This document shows positions 46,933 to 56,401 of a DNA stretch of 64,000 nt, piece after piece (within the stretch, counting starts at the first letter, position 1; each line of letters starts with the position of its first letter). The DNA comes from Qipengyuania psychrotolerans. Its GTDB lineage: Bacteria > Pseudomonadota > Alphaproteobacteria > Sphingomonadales > Sphingomonadaceae. The position numbers and the translations under genes are program-made. The DNA lies in contig NZ_CP081297.1 of assembly GCF_019711355.1 (NCBI RefSeq), forward strand, positions 1,364,001-1,428,000, given 5' to 3'. The notes beneath the pieces are model-generated. The model saw only the letters and a program-made list of their open reading frames with translations, was not told the DNA's origin and ran no database searches.

Positions 46933-49072
46933 ATCCGTAGCCATATCCGTATTCTGAACCATAACCGTAATCGAGATTGCGATCGTCTGCCTTCGTCACG
47001 ACTGCACCGACAACATTACTGCCAGTTCCTCGCAGGCGGCTGATCGCCCCAACAATCTGGCGCAATCCAGCACGGTTAGCCTCGATGACAAAAGCAACAC
47101 CTTCAACTTGCGCGCCTAGAACAGGCGAATCCGCGATACCTAGGACCGGAGGCGCGTCGATCACGACGTGGTCGAAATCCTGCAGCAGGCTTTCCAGCAA
47201 CTGCGCCACTCGAGGGCCAGAAATCAATTCGCCCGGATTTGGCGGCATCGGTCCGGTTGTCAGGACGGATAGGCCTGGCTGGAACTCATTATGGACCAGC
47301 GATCGGATATCGTCCGAACCTGTGAGGAAGTTAACTGCGCCAAAATCATTTGCGATTTCAAGTCTCTTGCCGACCGACGGGTTGCGAAGATCAAGATCGA
47401 CCAAGACTGTCTTGCGGCCATTGCGTGCCATTCGGCTTGCGATGGCGTAAGATGTAGCGGTCTTCCCTTCGCTGGGAACCGTGCTTGAGGTCATCAGCGT
47501 GCGCGGGAATCCATGTGAAGTGGACATGTCCAACATAATGCCGACCGACAGATATGCCTCGGACATTGCGGACTTCGGATCGGTAAGCTCCTCGTAAAGA
47601 TCGACATCTTCGATCCTCGGAATGACGCCGAGCAAGGACAGGCCAAGCTTGCCCTTTACATCGCTCGGATCCCTTAGGCTGCGATCCATCTCTTCCCTGG
47701 CGAACAGAACCGCACCCGCAATTCCCAAACCAAGCAACAGACCGATAGCCAGATTAAGTGCGAGATTTGGACTGGATGGCTCAATCGGGATCCGAGGAGC
47801 GTCAATGAGTTGGGCATTACTTGCGGCTACGCCGGCGACACCGATCTCTTTGTAACGCTGCAAGAGACTGTTGTAGAGCTCACGATTGGTATCAACTTCC
47901 CGCCTCAGGATGTTGTACTGGACTGTATCCTGCTGTTCTGAATTGAAGGCCGCGCGGTAACTGGCGACCTCCTTTTCCAGACCATTTTCACGATCTATCG
48001 CTTGACGCAGGCTGCGTTGAAGATCTGCCGTACCCGTACCAATTGCCGCTGCGATCTCACGGTCGAGTTCTGCTATCTGACTGTCGAGTGACTGAATTTC
48101 GGGATAACCGGGTTCAAACTGAGCAAGGAGTTTAGCCCGTTCGCCGGAAAGGCGCGCGCGCTCGCTACGAAGGCTTGTCGCGACTTGATTTTGCTGCTGC
48201 TGAGCGCCTGCCCTGAACGCACTTTCGGCCGCCAGGCGGTCAGCACGAGCTTCGACCAACGCCTCGTTCATCGCGGCAAGATCGGAAGCTGCGAGAGTCC
48301 GCTCGGCTCCTTGCACACCCGTCGAGGGCAACGACACGATCCCACTTTGGGAAGCGTAACCTACGAACTGCCGCTCGGAATCTTCTAGCCTCGTGCGAAG
48401 CTCGGCGAGCTGGCTTTCGAGAAACTTTCTAGCATCGCCCGTGGCATCGAACCGGCGTTCTAGATTGGCTGCAATGTATTCGTCGATCCAGGTTGCCACC
48501 ACTGTGCGTGAAAACTCTCGCGATGGGCTCGTGAAACCAACGTCGACAAGACTTGAACCAACAACCGGGTTGATCTGTATATTGTCGAGCAGCAAGTCGG
48601 ACGTGATCTCAATAGAGCGGCGTTGATTTGCTGTGACGATTTCGCCATCCGATGGAATGTCGAACGCAGAAAGAAACTCCTCGTTCGACTGCAAATTCAA
48701 CTTTCGCGCAACGCGCTCTGCCAGATTCTTGGACTCCAGAAGAGCATACTGGGTCCTGTAGAACTCGTCATAAAGCAGGGCGTCGCCGGCTGGCTCGACA
48801 GCTTCGACGTCCGCGACATTGGCCTCGACACGATTAACTTGGATGCGCGCAACCGAAGTAAATTGCGGCGTTGCGAGCAGGGTCAACACAAGCGCAACAG
48901 CCATTGTCAGGCCGATTATCACGGCGACAATAAGCCGGTTATTCCAGATTATCCGCCAAAGGCGCGTAAAAATCGACGGTTCGAACGCCTCGTCATAGGC
49001 GGCGTACGGCTCATCGCCGTTACGTACCATCGGCACCAAACCGTTCTCAGGCAATTCCATCTGGGTATTCAC
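46907..49072 (-). CDS. Wzc-like polysaccharide co-polymerase / tyrosine autokinase
   Basis: This 721-residue inner-membrane protein controls chain length and export. The Wzz domain has helix 1 at about 47-68, a long periplasmic coiled coil (about 210-410) and helix 2 at about 438-457 after PRIPIEPSSPN. The cytoplasmic BY-kinase has Walker A SSTVPSEGKTAT (Lys537), Walker A' VLVDLDLRNP and Walker B VVIDAPP (636-642). The tail carries six tyrosines (702, 704, 708, 710, 712, 714) for autophosphorylation. No phosphatase gene is adjacent. A Wza-like gene lies upstream. Confidence 0.93.
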   Translation of the reverse strand: MNTQMELPENGLVPMVRNGDEPYAAYDEAFEPSIFTRLWRIIWNNRLIVAVIIGLTMAVALVLTLLATPQFTSVARIQVNRVEANVADVEAVEPAGDALLYDEFYRTQYALLESKNLAERVARKLNLQSNEEFLSAFDIPSDGEIVTANQRRSIEITSDLLLDNIQINPVVGSSLVDVGFTSPSREFSRTVVATWIDEYIAANLERRFDATGDARKFLESQLAELRTRLEDSERQFVGYASQSGIVSLPSTGVQGAERTLAASDLAAMNEALVEARADRLAAESAFRAGAQQQQNQVATSLRSERARLSGERAKLLAQFEPGYPEIQSLDSQIAELDREIAAAIGTGTADLQRSLRQAIDRENGLEKEVASYRAAFNSEQQDTVQYNILRREVDTNRELYNSLLQRYKEIGVAGVAASNAQLIDAPRIPIEPSSPNLALNLAIGLLLGLGIAGAVLFAREEMDRSLRDPSDVKGKLGLSLLGVIPRIEDVDLYEELTDPKSAMSEAYLSVGIMLDMSTSHGFPRTLMTSSTVPSEGKTATSYAIASRMARNGRKTVLVDLDLRNPSVGKRLEIANDFGAVNFLTGSDDIRSLVHNEFQPGLSVLTTGPMPPNPGELISGPRVAQLLESLLQDFDHVVIDAPPVLGIADSPVLGAQVEGVAFVIEANRAGLRQIVGAISRLRGTGSNVVGAVVTKADDRNLDYGYGSEYGYGYGYGQSSSGD

Positions 49073-49107
49073 TTAACAAATCTTTCGAAAATTTGATCGC
49101 GCAAGGC

Positions 49108-49815
49108 TCAAAGCTGGCGGGAAAGTATAATGAGCGGCGTGGTAAGCAAGTTGGTGATACCCTGAAAAGTATCGAGCGTGCGGCGACTGCGAGATTCGTC
49201 CACGACTATTGTGTCACCAGGATAAACTATGGGGTCGGCATAATTGCCGTATCGGATGGCCTGCAAATCATAAAGTCCGATATACTCCTGGCCATCGACT
49301 TGTCGCTGTAAGATAATAATCGAGATCTTGGCGAGATCGTCCTCACCACCAGCGGTCGCAATCGCCTGCGACAAGGTGGTCTCGCTACGGAGCGGATAGA
49401 GGCCAGGTTGTCTCACCTGCCCTTCCAAAGTCACAACATTGCTGTTGCCTTCGACCAAATTCACCAGTGCCTGAGGGTCACGAACGTAACGGGCGCGCAG
49501 ACGCTCTTCGATGACGCCCGCGAGTTCAGTCGGTGTCAAACCGGCGGCGGATACAGCACCGGCGATCGGAATGGATACAAAGCCCTGCCCGTCGACGGTG
49601 ATATCACGCCGCATGTCGGGAAGACCAACGATCTCAACAGATATTTTGTCCATCGGGCCGAGTGCATAGACATAGCCCTCGCCGCCATTGACAGGCGCAG
49701 GCATCGCATCGGCCTGCACGTATGCTACATTGGGAGCCTGCCCTAGCTCGGGTGGACCCCCTCCGCATGCAGCCGTCGCCAATACGAGCGCGGCGAGACA
49801 AAACTTACGTATCAT
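49108..49815 (-). CDS. Polysaccharide export lipoprotein (Wza-like)
   Basis: The 235-residue outer-membrane polysaccharide export protein has a lipoprotein signal with Cys17 (LATAACGG). It then has the Poly_export domain (YALGPMDKISVEIVGLPDM; DGQGFVSIPIAGAV) and a SLBB-type domain (VTLEGQVRQPGLYPL; TLSQAIATAGG). It is shorter than E. coli Wza, lacking much of the barrel-lining part, as in many alphaproteobacterial exporters. It would form the outer-membrane pore working with the Wzc-like protein encoded 35 bases downstream. Confidence 0.93.
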   Translation of the reverse strand: MIRKFCLAALVLATAACGGGPPELGQAPNVAYVQADAMPAPVNGGEGYVYALGPMDKISVEIVGLPDMRRDITVDGQGFVSIPIAGAVSAAGLTPTELAGVIEERLRARYVRDPQALVNLVEGNSNVVTLEGQVRQPGLYPLRSETTLSQAIATAGGEDDLAKISIIILQRQVDGQEYIGLYDLQAIRYGNYADPIVYPGDTIVVDESRSRRTLDTFQGITNLLTTPLIILSRQL

Positions 49816-49858
49816 AGAAATTTATTCCTCATCGAGGTAGCTCAGGCGGTGCGACCCG

Positions 49859-51361
49859 TCATTGCTTTCTTTGCCTAGTGCTTTCCGATGGCTGCCGCAT
49901 CATGTCACGGCCGCCGCGGACGCTAGAGATACCGAGGTGAGCGGTCAAGATCACAAAGACGACGGATATGATTGGCGCGCGTAAAGGGTAGTCAATCAAG
50001 CTCGCTGCGAACCACACACCAATCGCCGATGCCAGGTATATAGCCAGATCGCGATGGGGCCGCTTACCACTCATCCATAGCGCGAGGATCTTCCAAACGA
50101 GCCACACCGATCCCCATGCGGCCAGTATCAGCGCTGGTATTCCGCCTTCTATTATCAGCTGCAGAGGATCCAAGTGCGCCTGATTGAGATATCCCGGGCC
50201 AAGTGTTTCGGTAGACTCATACATATGAAACGTCGCAGCAAAGGCTCCGAATCCAGTACCTAATACAAAGAAATCACCGGTCATTTCCCAGAGTAGAGGG
50301 AGAAAAATCCAACGCATCTCATCGGCAGGATCAGAAGCGAACAACCGCGAAAGAGCCGCCTGCCTATCTGACAACGCGAGCACACTGAAAATGCCTGCCA
50401 ACACAATGATCAGTGCAGCCAGAATGAAAGCGACCCTAACCCGCTTCATGTTCACCTTCTTGGCTGCGGACAATTGGTAAACTTTCGAGCGGGAAAGCAA
50501 CCAGAGACTGATCATCAAGGCAGGGAAGCTCATGAGCAGGCCAGCGCGCGAGCCACTCAGGAGAATCAATGGGAAGATAACAAACAAGGTTGCGAGAACT
50601 GCGGCCCCATGAGCCTTTGCCTTGCGCGAAGCAGGGTCAATGAGGGTTGCGAACCACGCGACCGTCATCAGGAGCCACACCAGCAATACTGCTTGGTGAT
50701 TTTTGTTAGAAAACAGGCCTACAGGATGGTGATCATGAGTGATGGCGTAAAAGTGCAGCGCCTTGATCCCAATCGCTTGCAAATATCCCACAGCTGCACT
50801 CGCAAGAGCTAGCGCAACAAGGGCAAGTAGCGACATTCGGACGTAGCGGCCTGATTGAATACAGAAGAGTACTAACGCAGCCAGCGGTACCAACAACGCA
50901 AAAAGCGTGTTCCATGTGCGTGCGGGGTCGAGGCTAAGCGGCCTTGAGACACCGGCCATACCCAAAAGAGTATCAATCTCAGCAATGGCCGATCTCTTGG
51001 GTAATTCTGTCCATACCGACCAAGGTAGCGGGATGAGCTGACAGATCGCGATTGCCATCAAGCCGAGTATTACAGCCAGCGGCACCTTGGCGCCCTTGAC
51101 GTCGCCATTGCGCATGAACCAAAGTCCGTAAAACAAAGCGAAAACTGCTACTGGCCGCAGGATTACTAACGATTGGATATCCGGCCTCGATCCGCCGCCA
51201 GTCAGAGCAACGATACTGAGAAATGCGCAAAACGCTACGAAGCGGCCACGATCAGACCCCAATGCTTCGCCAACCCGCACAAGAAGCGCGCTAGCGGGCT
51301 GCTTTCGAGACCCCTGTTTTGATCTTCTAGCCGACGATGGGCCACGGTGAAGCTGTCGCAT
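49859..51361 (-). CDS. O-antigen ligase / Wzy-type polymerase family membrane protein
   Basis: The 500-residue protein has about 11 membrane helices and the large loop typical of the Wzy_C/O-antigen ligase family. The conserved segment is HHPVGLFSNKNHQAVLL, followed by ILLSGSRAG and LGTGFGAF...YLNQAHLDPLQLIIEGG. It probably polymerises repeat units on the periplasmic face. AGGAG lies four bases before the ATG at 51361, which settles the start over 51403. It is first in the minus-strand group of polymerase, Wza, Wzc and anchored protein. Confidence 0.88.
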   Translation of the reverse strand: MRQLHRGPSSARRSKQGSRKQPASALLVRVGEALGSDRGRFVAFCAFLSIVALTGGGSRPDIQSLVILRPVAVFALFYGLWFMRNGDVKGAKVPLAVILGLMAIAICQLIPLPWSVWTELPKRSAIAEIDTLLGMAGVSRPLSLDPARTWNTLFALLVPLAALVLFCIQSGRYVRMSLLALVALALASAAVGYLQAIGIKALHFYAITHDHHPVGLFSNKNHQAVLLVWLLMTVAWFATLIDPASRKAKAHGAAVLATLFVIFPLILLSGSRAGLLMSFPALMISLWLLSRSKVYQLSAAKKVNMKRVRVAFILAALIIVLAGIFSVLALSDRQAALSRLFASDPADEMRWIFLPLLWEMTGDFFVLGTGFGAFAATFHMYESTETLGPGYLNQAHLDPLQLIIEGGIPALILAAWGSVWLVWKILALWMSGKRPHRDLAIYLASAIGVWFAASLIDYPLRAPIISVVFVILTAHLGISSVRGGRDMMRQPSESTRQRKQ

Positions 51362-51625
51362 GGTACTCCTGGACACTGGGAAAGCTGAACCATGCGCTAA
51401 CAAGCGGAAGGCTCACAATAGTTTTGCGAATGCCATACCCGATCATCAACATCCACTTGTCAGGGCACCGCAGCCCCTATAATCCGCTGATAGATCAAAG
51501 CGTGAAGCGATTAGACCTCGGGCATGTTCGCTCGCCGCCAGCATTTAGCAAAAAAACCTCTCGGCGCAACGAGGGTCATTCGCTGCGACCAGAAACAAAC
51601 TTTCAACAGGAAATTTCCTAGTTCA

Positions 51626-53146
51626 ATGATGCAGACACGTGGGGGCAATTATCAGCGCCCAAATCAAATGAGCCGTAATTCGGGGCCTGCAGTCGTTTCC
51701 GCCAGTCGAGGCCTGACTCGAGGCGGTGCCGTTGCTGACCAGCGCGCTGCGCGCTGGTTTCGGATGGCGCTCATAATATTCATCTGCGCGTTGCCGCTCG
51801 GCTTTATTCCTCTTCAATCAATTGGATTGGCATTTTTAAAGCCGACACAACTTGCCGTCGTCCTCATACTCGCGTTCATTCCTACCATCTTGCGCAGTGA
51901 AGCAGTCGCAAGAAGCGTCACGATGTTCGTGTTTTTGGGAGTTGTGGTGCGACTTTCGGTCCTCCTGATTTCCCTCGCTTGGTCGGACTACGTAATCGAC
52001 GGCCTCACGTTGATCGTTGTCGATTTCGTGAGTGCTTTGGCTACGTTGCTGATCTGCGCCATGGCTTCAAGGTTTTCTCTCTCTGACCTAGCGGGTATCT
52101 TTGCCTGGGGGTCTCTCGGATTGGCCATATCCCTGCACTTCGTGATTTTTGTCGGTCATGCGGCAACAGGTAATTTCAGCCTCTCAATCGCGCTCGATGC
52201 TTTGTTGAGCGGACAAATCAGACAGTTGAAATCGCTCTATTTCGTAGGTGCCTTGCACGGCCTTGGACTTCAGGGGGTCGCAAGCTTCTTCTCTGAAGTT
52301 GCGCCGAAGTCGACGAACGCTTTCGGAAGTTCAATCCTGACACCGACACTGGCAGCAATACACCTCCTCGCTGCGGACCGGATCATGACTAAAACCCGCG
52401 ACGCTGCTCGCGACTGGGCCGTACGAATTGCCATGCTGAATGCTGTCTTCTGCATACTGATGGCGTATAGTGACCGGGTTACCGTTTTTGCGGGTCTGAT
52501 CCTGCTGACACACATCTTCTATTTCGGTTTCGTAGAGGGAAATCGCAAAACCCGCTTTCTGATGATCTACGCATTCACCATGGGCTTTGGTGCGCTTCTC
52601 ATTTATCTCGGTTGGAGTATCGCAGCCCAAGACGGGATTGGTGAATTTGTAGCAAAATTCCTGGACAATCCTCGTTTCAATGACCTGAGCAGAATATTGA
52701 TGGTCCTGGACGATGGTGGCCTGTTCGGATCGGGATTGGGCACCAACCTTAATTTACCCGGCCTTGGCTATAAATATGCTCACAACCTATTTTTGGCAGA
52801 CTACTTTTCTGCCGGCCTCTTAGGTCTTGCCGCCGCAGTGTTCTGGTTTTTTGTCCTTGCAAAATTCGCATTGGCAGGGCTGTTCAGACTGCTTGAACCG
52901 AACGCTTCTGCGGCGGAACGCAGATTGATGATCGGCGGTATTACCATCGTGCTCTATAGTATCGCGCTCACGCAGCTGTCGGCGCAGGGCCTATTCGATC
53001 TCAACGATTGGATCGGACTTGGAATCGGGTTGATCCTAATCATCAAAGCCCGCCAAATGGCTTTCTACCGACAGCGCCCCAATCCGGCCGAGATAAAGCT
53101 CTCCCGTAAACTGCAACGCAGACCGCGTCGCCGATTGAGCGTTTGA
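51626..53146 (+). CDS. Second polymerase/ligase-like polytopic membrane protein
   Basis: The 506-residue protein has a basic, disordered N-terminus of about 45 residues and then about 10-11 hydrophobic helices (FRMALIIFICALPLGFIPLQSIG onward in pieces). A loop contains GLFGSGLGTNLNLPGLGYKYAHNLFLADYFSAGLLG, a pattern seen in O-antigen polymerases where GxGxG precedes a His-Asn pair. The C-terminus is very basic. It runs opposite to the neighbouring polymerase gene, with 264 bases between. The start at 51626 is uncertain (51524 is in frame). It could be a ligase, a polymerase or a different acyl/sugar transferase. Confidence 0.72.
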   Translation: MMQTRGGNYQRPNQMSRNSGPAVVSASRGLTRGGAVADQRAARWFRMALIIFICALPLGFIPLQSIGLAFLKPTQLAVVLILAFIPTILRSEAVARSVTMFVFLGVVVRLSVLLISLAWSDYVIDGLTLIVVDFVSALATLLICAMASRFSLSDLAGIFAWGSLGLAISLHFVIFVGHAATGNFSLSIALDALLSGQIRQLKSLYFVGALHGLGLQGVASFFSEVAPKSTNAFGSSILTPTLAAIHLLAADRIMTKTRDAARDWAVRIAMLNAVFCILMAYSDRVTVFAGLILLTHIFYFGFVEGNRKTRFLMIYAFTMGFGALLIYLGWSIAAQDGIGEFVAKFLDNPRFNDLSRILMVLDDGGLFGSGLGTNLNLPGLGYKYAHNLFLADYFSAGLLGLAAAVFWFFVLAKFALAGLFRLLEPNASAAERRLMIGGITIVLYSIALTQLSAQGLFDLNDWIGLGIGLILIIKARQMAFYRQRPNPAEIKLSRKLQRRPRRRLSV

Positions 53147-53416
53147 TTAGCCCGAAAATAGCGTGCGATTTATCTTTCTCCCGATTCCGAACCTTGCCCT
53201 GAGCATCTTTGGATCAGTGCCAGTCCCGTTAACCAGACACGGCCTTGAACGGTTCAATTCGTCCTGAAAGTAATGCTTCGTTTCTCAGCGTTCTGCGGCC
53301 ACGCCGTCAACCTAGTGCCTTTGAACCCGCAAAGGAACCGGGCTGCCACAGCAGGATGACGCCTCGAAACTGATCAAGGATGGCACCGCAACCATCGGGC
53401 GGAACAAAAACGTTAA

Positions 53417-55216
53417 GTGACGATAAATCTGCAGTGGCGCCACATGGCATCAAGTTACGAACCGCAAATGCCGCTCGTTGTCGGTTGGGGAAGCAGTAAG
53501 AGCGTTGGAGTATTACCGATCGACCGCAGAAATCTCATCAAAGGCAGTCTGGCCTTTGGCCTTCTTTCGGGAACGGTGCTCGGCACCACGAAGACTTTGT
53601 CGCACTTGAACAGCGACGGAGATATTACTGCTGAGCTTCGCAATAGCGGACCCGGCGAAGTCATCCGTATTAAACGCGGCGTATGGACGGTCAGCGAACC
53701 CATCAAGGTCGCAGCCAAGGTCATCTTTGAAGGCGGCGTCATAGTACCTGCTACCGGATCCGTGGTCGAGTTCGAGCAAGATATCCAGACTACTTCGCCC
53801 GGCCCCTTGTTCAACCTCCGGAACGTTCAATGGTCGAAAGGCTTGCCTCGAAGCTCAGCGCGGAAGCGAGGCAGTTTCCTGTGGCAAACTTACGGCGGTA
53901 TCCGCCTGCCAGGCATCGCCAAGGCAAGTTGGTTCGGTGCTCTTGAGCAACCTGGTCACGATAACACACTAGCGCTTCAGGCCATGCTGGATAGCGAAGC
54001 TAAAATCGCGGTTCTTGATGGATTTTTCGAACACACGGCAAATTGGGTAGCTAGCGGCCAGACACTCCGAGGAGATGCCGACTTAGGCCAGGGAGCTCGC
54101 GTCGGCCTCAAGACGATGATCCATGGCGAAAGCTTTGCCGATCTACTAGCGAATAGTGCGCCTCGCTCTCCGGCGGAGCAGGCCTTCCGCGGGCTTTCTA
54201 CACGTTCAGGCGCGGAAGATATCGTCTTTTCCGATTTTGAATATGACGGTTCTGCCAGAGAGCATTTCGATCACCGCGACGGATATCGTAATTATCTCTC
54301 CGACACCGGCGGCAAGGCCGCCGGAAAGAAGTCGTTCCGCCGTCACTTGTTGCGGCAGGGCGGCATAAACATTGGTGAGATGGAGGAAGACGAAGGCTAC
54401 CGTGCGCCGAGCAGCACGCTAATTGAAAGGATGCACATCCACAACACGGTCCGCAGCGGAATCGTGGCCAATCGCGCTCCCAAGGTAACCATTCGTGATT
54501 GCCGAATTGCCGACAGCGATACGGACCACCTAATCTACGCAGATCGCAACCCGGATATACTCGTACAAAACACGCATCTATCGGGTTACGCACATGATGC
54601 GATGGTGGTGATATCCTGCGGAATGATCCGCGATTGCCGAGTTACCGATCTCGCTCCTAATCCAATCGACGGACTTGATACACAGTCGGTGCTATGGCTG
54701 AGGAGCGATCTGGATCAACCAACCTTGATCGAACGCCTCGAAATCACGGGTGATCTCTCTACCCTTTACAAGGGGAACAATCCTTCTCAGATCGTCCATG
54801 TAACCGGAGAACGCTCAGCTTATTTTGGAGATATTTCGGTCACTCACCAAGGCCCTCGCTTCGCGAATACGACCGTGTTTGGGGCCAAGTTCGCATCGTC
54901 GAGAATTGTGATTGAAAGGCTGACAGCTTCGGCAATGCCGGAAGGCGCAATGTTGTGGAAGAGCGATAAGAAGGTTTCGGATCTCTCCATTCGCGACATC
55001 ACATGGAGTTTCGATGACGAGATCGCCGATGCCGCAGCCCTCATGCAGTTTGGTACTTTGAGCAATGCCAACTTCGACAATTTCAGACTCATCAACGGTA
55101 AGGTCGACGCGCTCGTTGAAGTGAGGCGCAAGGCCAGGGGCGTGAATTTCCAGGATATCGAGGGATCCGATAGGATTAATGTTCTTCTAACTGAAGAAGT
55201 CGGTTTTCTCAGCTAG
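53417..55216 (+). CDS. Right-handed beta-helix protein with twin-arginine motif
   Basis: The 599-residue protein has DRRNLIKGSLAFGLLSG near the N-terminus (Arg37-Arg38), a twin-arginine export signal followed by a hydrophobic core. The rest has the repeated short strands of a parallel beta-helix (RAPKVTIRDCRIADSDTDH; NPDILVQNTHLSGYAHD; GMIRDCRVTDLAPN), as in pectate-lyase-like and epimerase folds. Catalytic residues cannot be assigned. Folded export through Tat suggests a lyase, hydrolase or epimerase acting on the locus polysaccharide. The start may be 53417 (GTG), 53444 or 53468. 270 gene-free bases precede it. Confidence 0.75.
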   Translation: MTINLQWRHMASSYEPQMPLVVGWGSSKSVGVLPIDRRNLIKGSLAFGLLSGTVLGTTKTLSHLNSDGDITAELRNSGPGEVIRIKRGVWTVSEPIKVAAKVIFEGGVIVPATGSVVEFEQDIQTTSPGPLFNLRNVQWSKGLPRSSARKRGSFLWQTYGGIRLPGIAKASWFGALEQPGHDNTLALQAMLDSEAKIAVLDGFFEHTANWVASGQTLRGDADLGQGARVGLKTMIHGESFADLLANSAPRSPAEQAFRGLSTRSGAEDIVFSDFEYDGSAREHFDHRDGYRNYLSDTGGKAAGKKSFRRHLLRQGGINIGEMEEDEGYRAPSSTLIERMHIHNTVRSGIVANRAPKVTIRDCRIADSDTDHLIYADRNPDILVQNTHLSGYAHDAMVVISCGMIRDCRVTDLAPNPIDGLDTQSVLWLRSDLDQPTLIERLEITGDLSTLYKGNNPSQIVHVTGERSAYFGDISVTHQGPRFANTTVFGAKFASSRIVIERLTASAMPEGAMLWKSDKKVSDLSIRDITWSFDDEIADAAALMQFGTLSNANFDNFRLINGKVDALVEVRRKARGVNFQDIEGSDRINVLLTEEVGFLS

Positions 55217-55247
55217 ATGAAGGCCAGGCAATTCACGGGATCGATAG

Positions 55248-56360
55248 TCACTTCGGAAGCATCAATGCCTGAATGACAGTCTGCACGTGGGACGACCAAG
55301 TCAGCTTCGCGTCGGAAAAACGCTTCGCTGCCAAGCCAATACGAATTGGTTTGTCGGGATCGTCGAGGAGCTTTTCGATTAGGTCTGCAAGGCCATCGAT
55401 ATCTCGCCCATCGACAAGATAACCGGTTTCACCGTCTACGATGAAGTCGAGTGGCCCACCGTTGTTTCCTGCAATCGGGACACACGCGAATTGCATCGCA
55501 TCTGCAATGGTGATGCCGAATCCCTCGATATCTGCGCCATTGTCGGCAATCACCTGAGGGTGAAGGAACAGCGCAGAACGGCTGTACTCCTCGACCATTC
55601 GCGCTTCACTAGTGAAGCCGAGCATTTCGACATGCTGGCCGAGGCCATGCTCCTCGATGGATTGCCTAATCCCATCCGCCTCCGGTCCGGTCCCAGCGAT
55701 CCGATATCGAAAGTGCTTTCCCCGGTCACGAACCAAAGCCAAAGCCTCGATGCACGCGACGATATTCTTCCGTTCGACCAGCCGGCACACAGTGAAAATT
55801 GCCGAGGTTTCTCGTTCCGGCAAAATCTTGGGATGATCAAACTTTGTGGTGCCGTTCCACGCGACAACTGTTCGTTCAGCCAGTCCGGGATAGGCCGCAT
55901 CGAATTTTTGACGAATTGCTTCGCTTACAAAAATCAATCGATCGGCTTTTGACAGAACCTGACGCGCAAGCTTTTCCATGGGTTTGGAAATTGTGAAAAC
56001 TTCTTTTCCATGGACGGTAATCGCCAGAGGGGTCCTTGGCCAAACCAAGCGGGTCAGCCCCCCTACCCTCCAGCTCGTCGCGTGGATCATATCTGGGCTG
56101 TATCCGGCAAGGCGCAATCGCAACAATCCGGCCAGCATCTTTACCGCAACGCTTGCCTGTGAGCGCTGCTTGACGGAGAGGAACCAATCGAACGCGCTAG
56201 TCTCAGTCAAAGCCTCATCGATATGCGAGGCCAAGACTCTCACGACTTTGCCGGACTCGGCGTAGGCTGAGGCAACTTCGTAAGAATATGTTTCGATCCC
56301 TCCGATATCCGGGGGGAAGCCTTTGGCAATTACGAGAACGTTTTCTGGTTGGGTTGACAT
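55248..56360 (-). CDS. Glycosyltransferase family 4 protein
   Basis: The 370-residue GT-B enzyme has the N-terminal VLVIAKGFPPDIGGIETYSYEVA motif in pieces and a nucleotide-sugar domain with AIFTVCRLVERKNI, RIAGTGPEADGI and DIEGFGITIADAMQFACVPIAG, the GT4 donor-binding loop. It probably adds one sugar of the repeat unit on the cytoplasmic face. The start at 56360 (MSTQPENV) leaves a 41-base gap to the sulfotransferase upstream; starts up to 56477 are in frame but would overlap it. The donor sugar is unknown; GDP-mannose is possible. Confidence 0.9.
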   Translation of the reverse strand: MSTQPENVLVIAKGFPPDIGGIETYSYEVASAYAESGKVVRVLASHIDEALTETSAFDWFLSVKQRSQASVAVKMLAGLLRLRLAGYSPDMIHATSWRVGGLTRLVWPRTPLAITVHGKEVFTISKPMEKLARQVLSKADRLIFVSEAIRQKFDAAYPGLAERTVVAWNGTTKFDHPKILPERETSAIFTVCRLVERKNIVACIEALALVRDRGKHFRYRIAGTGPEADGIRQSIEEHGLGQHVEMLGFTSEARMVEEYSRSALFLHPQVIADNGADIEGFGITIADAMQFACVPIAGNNGGPLDFIVDGETGYLVDGRDIDGLADLIEKLLDDPDKPIRIGLAAKRFSDAKLTWSSHVQTVIQALMLPK

Positions 56361-56401
56361 GGATCTTGGACTGGCTTTCGAGCGTAACCGAGTGGGGTGC
56401 T

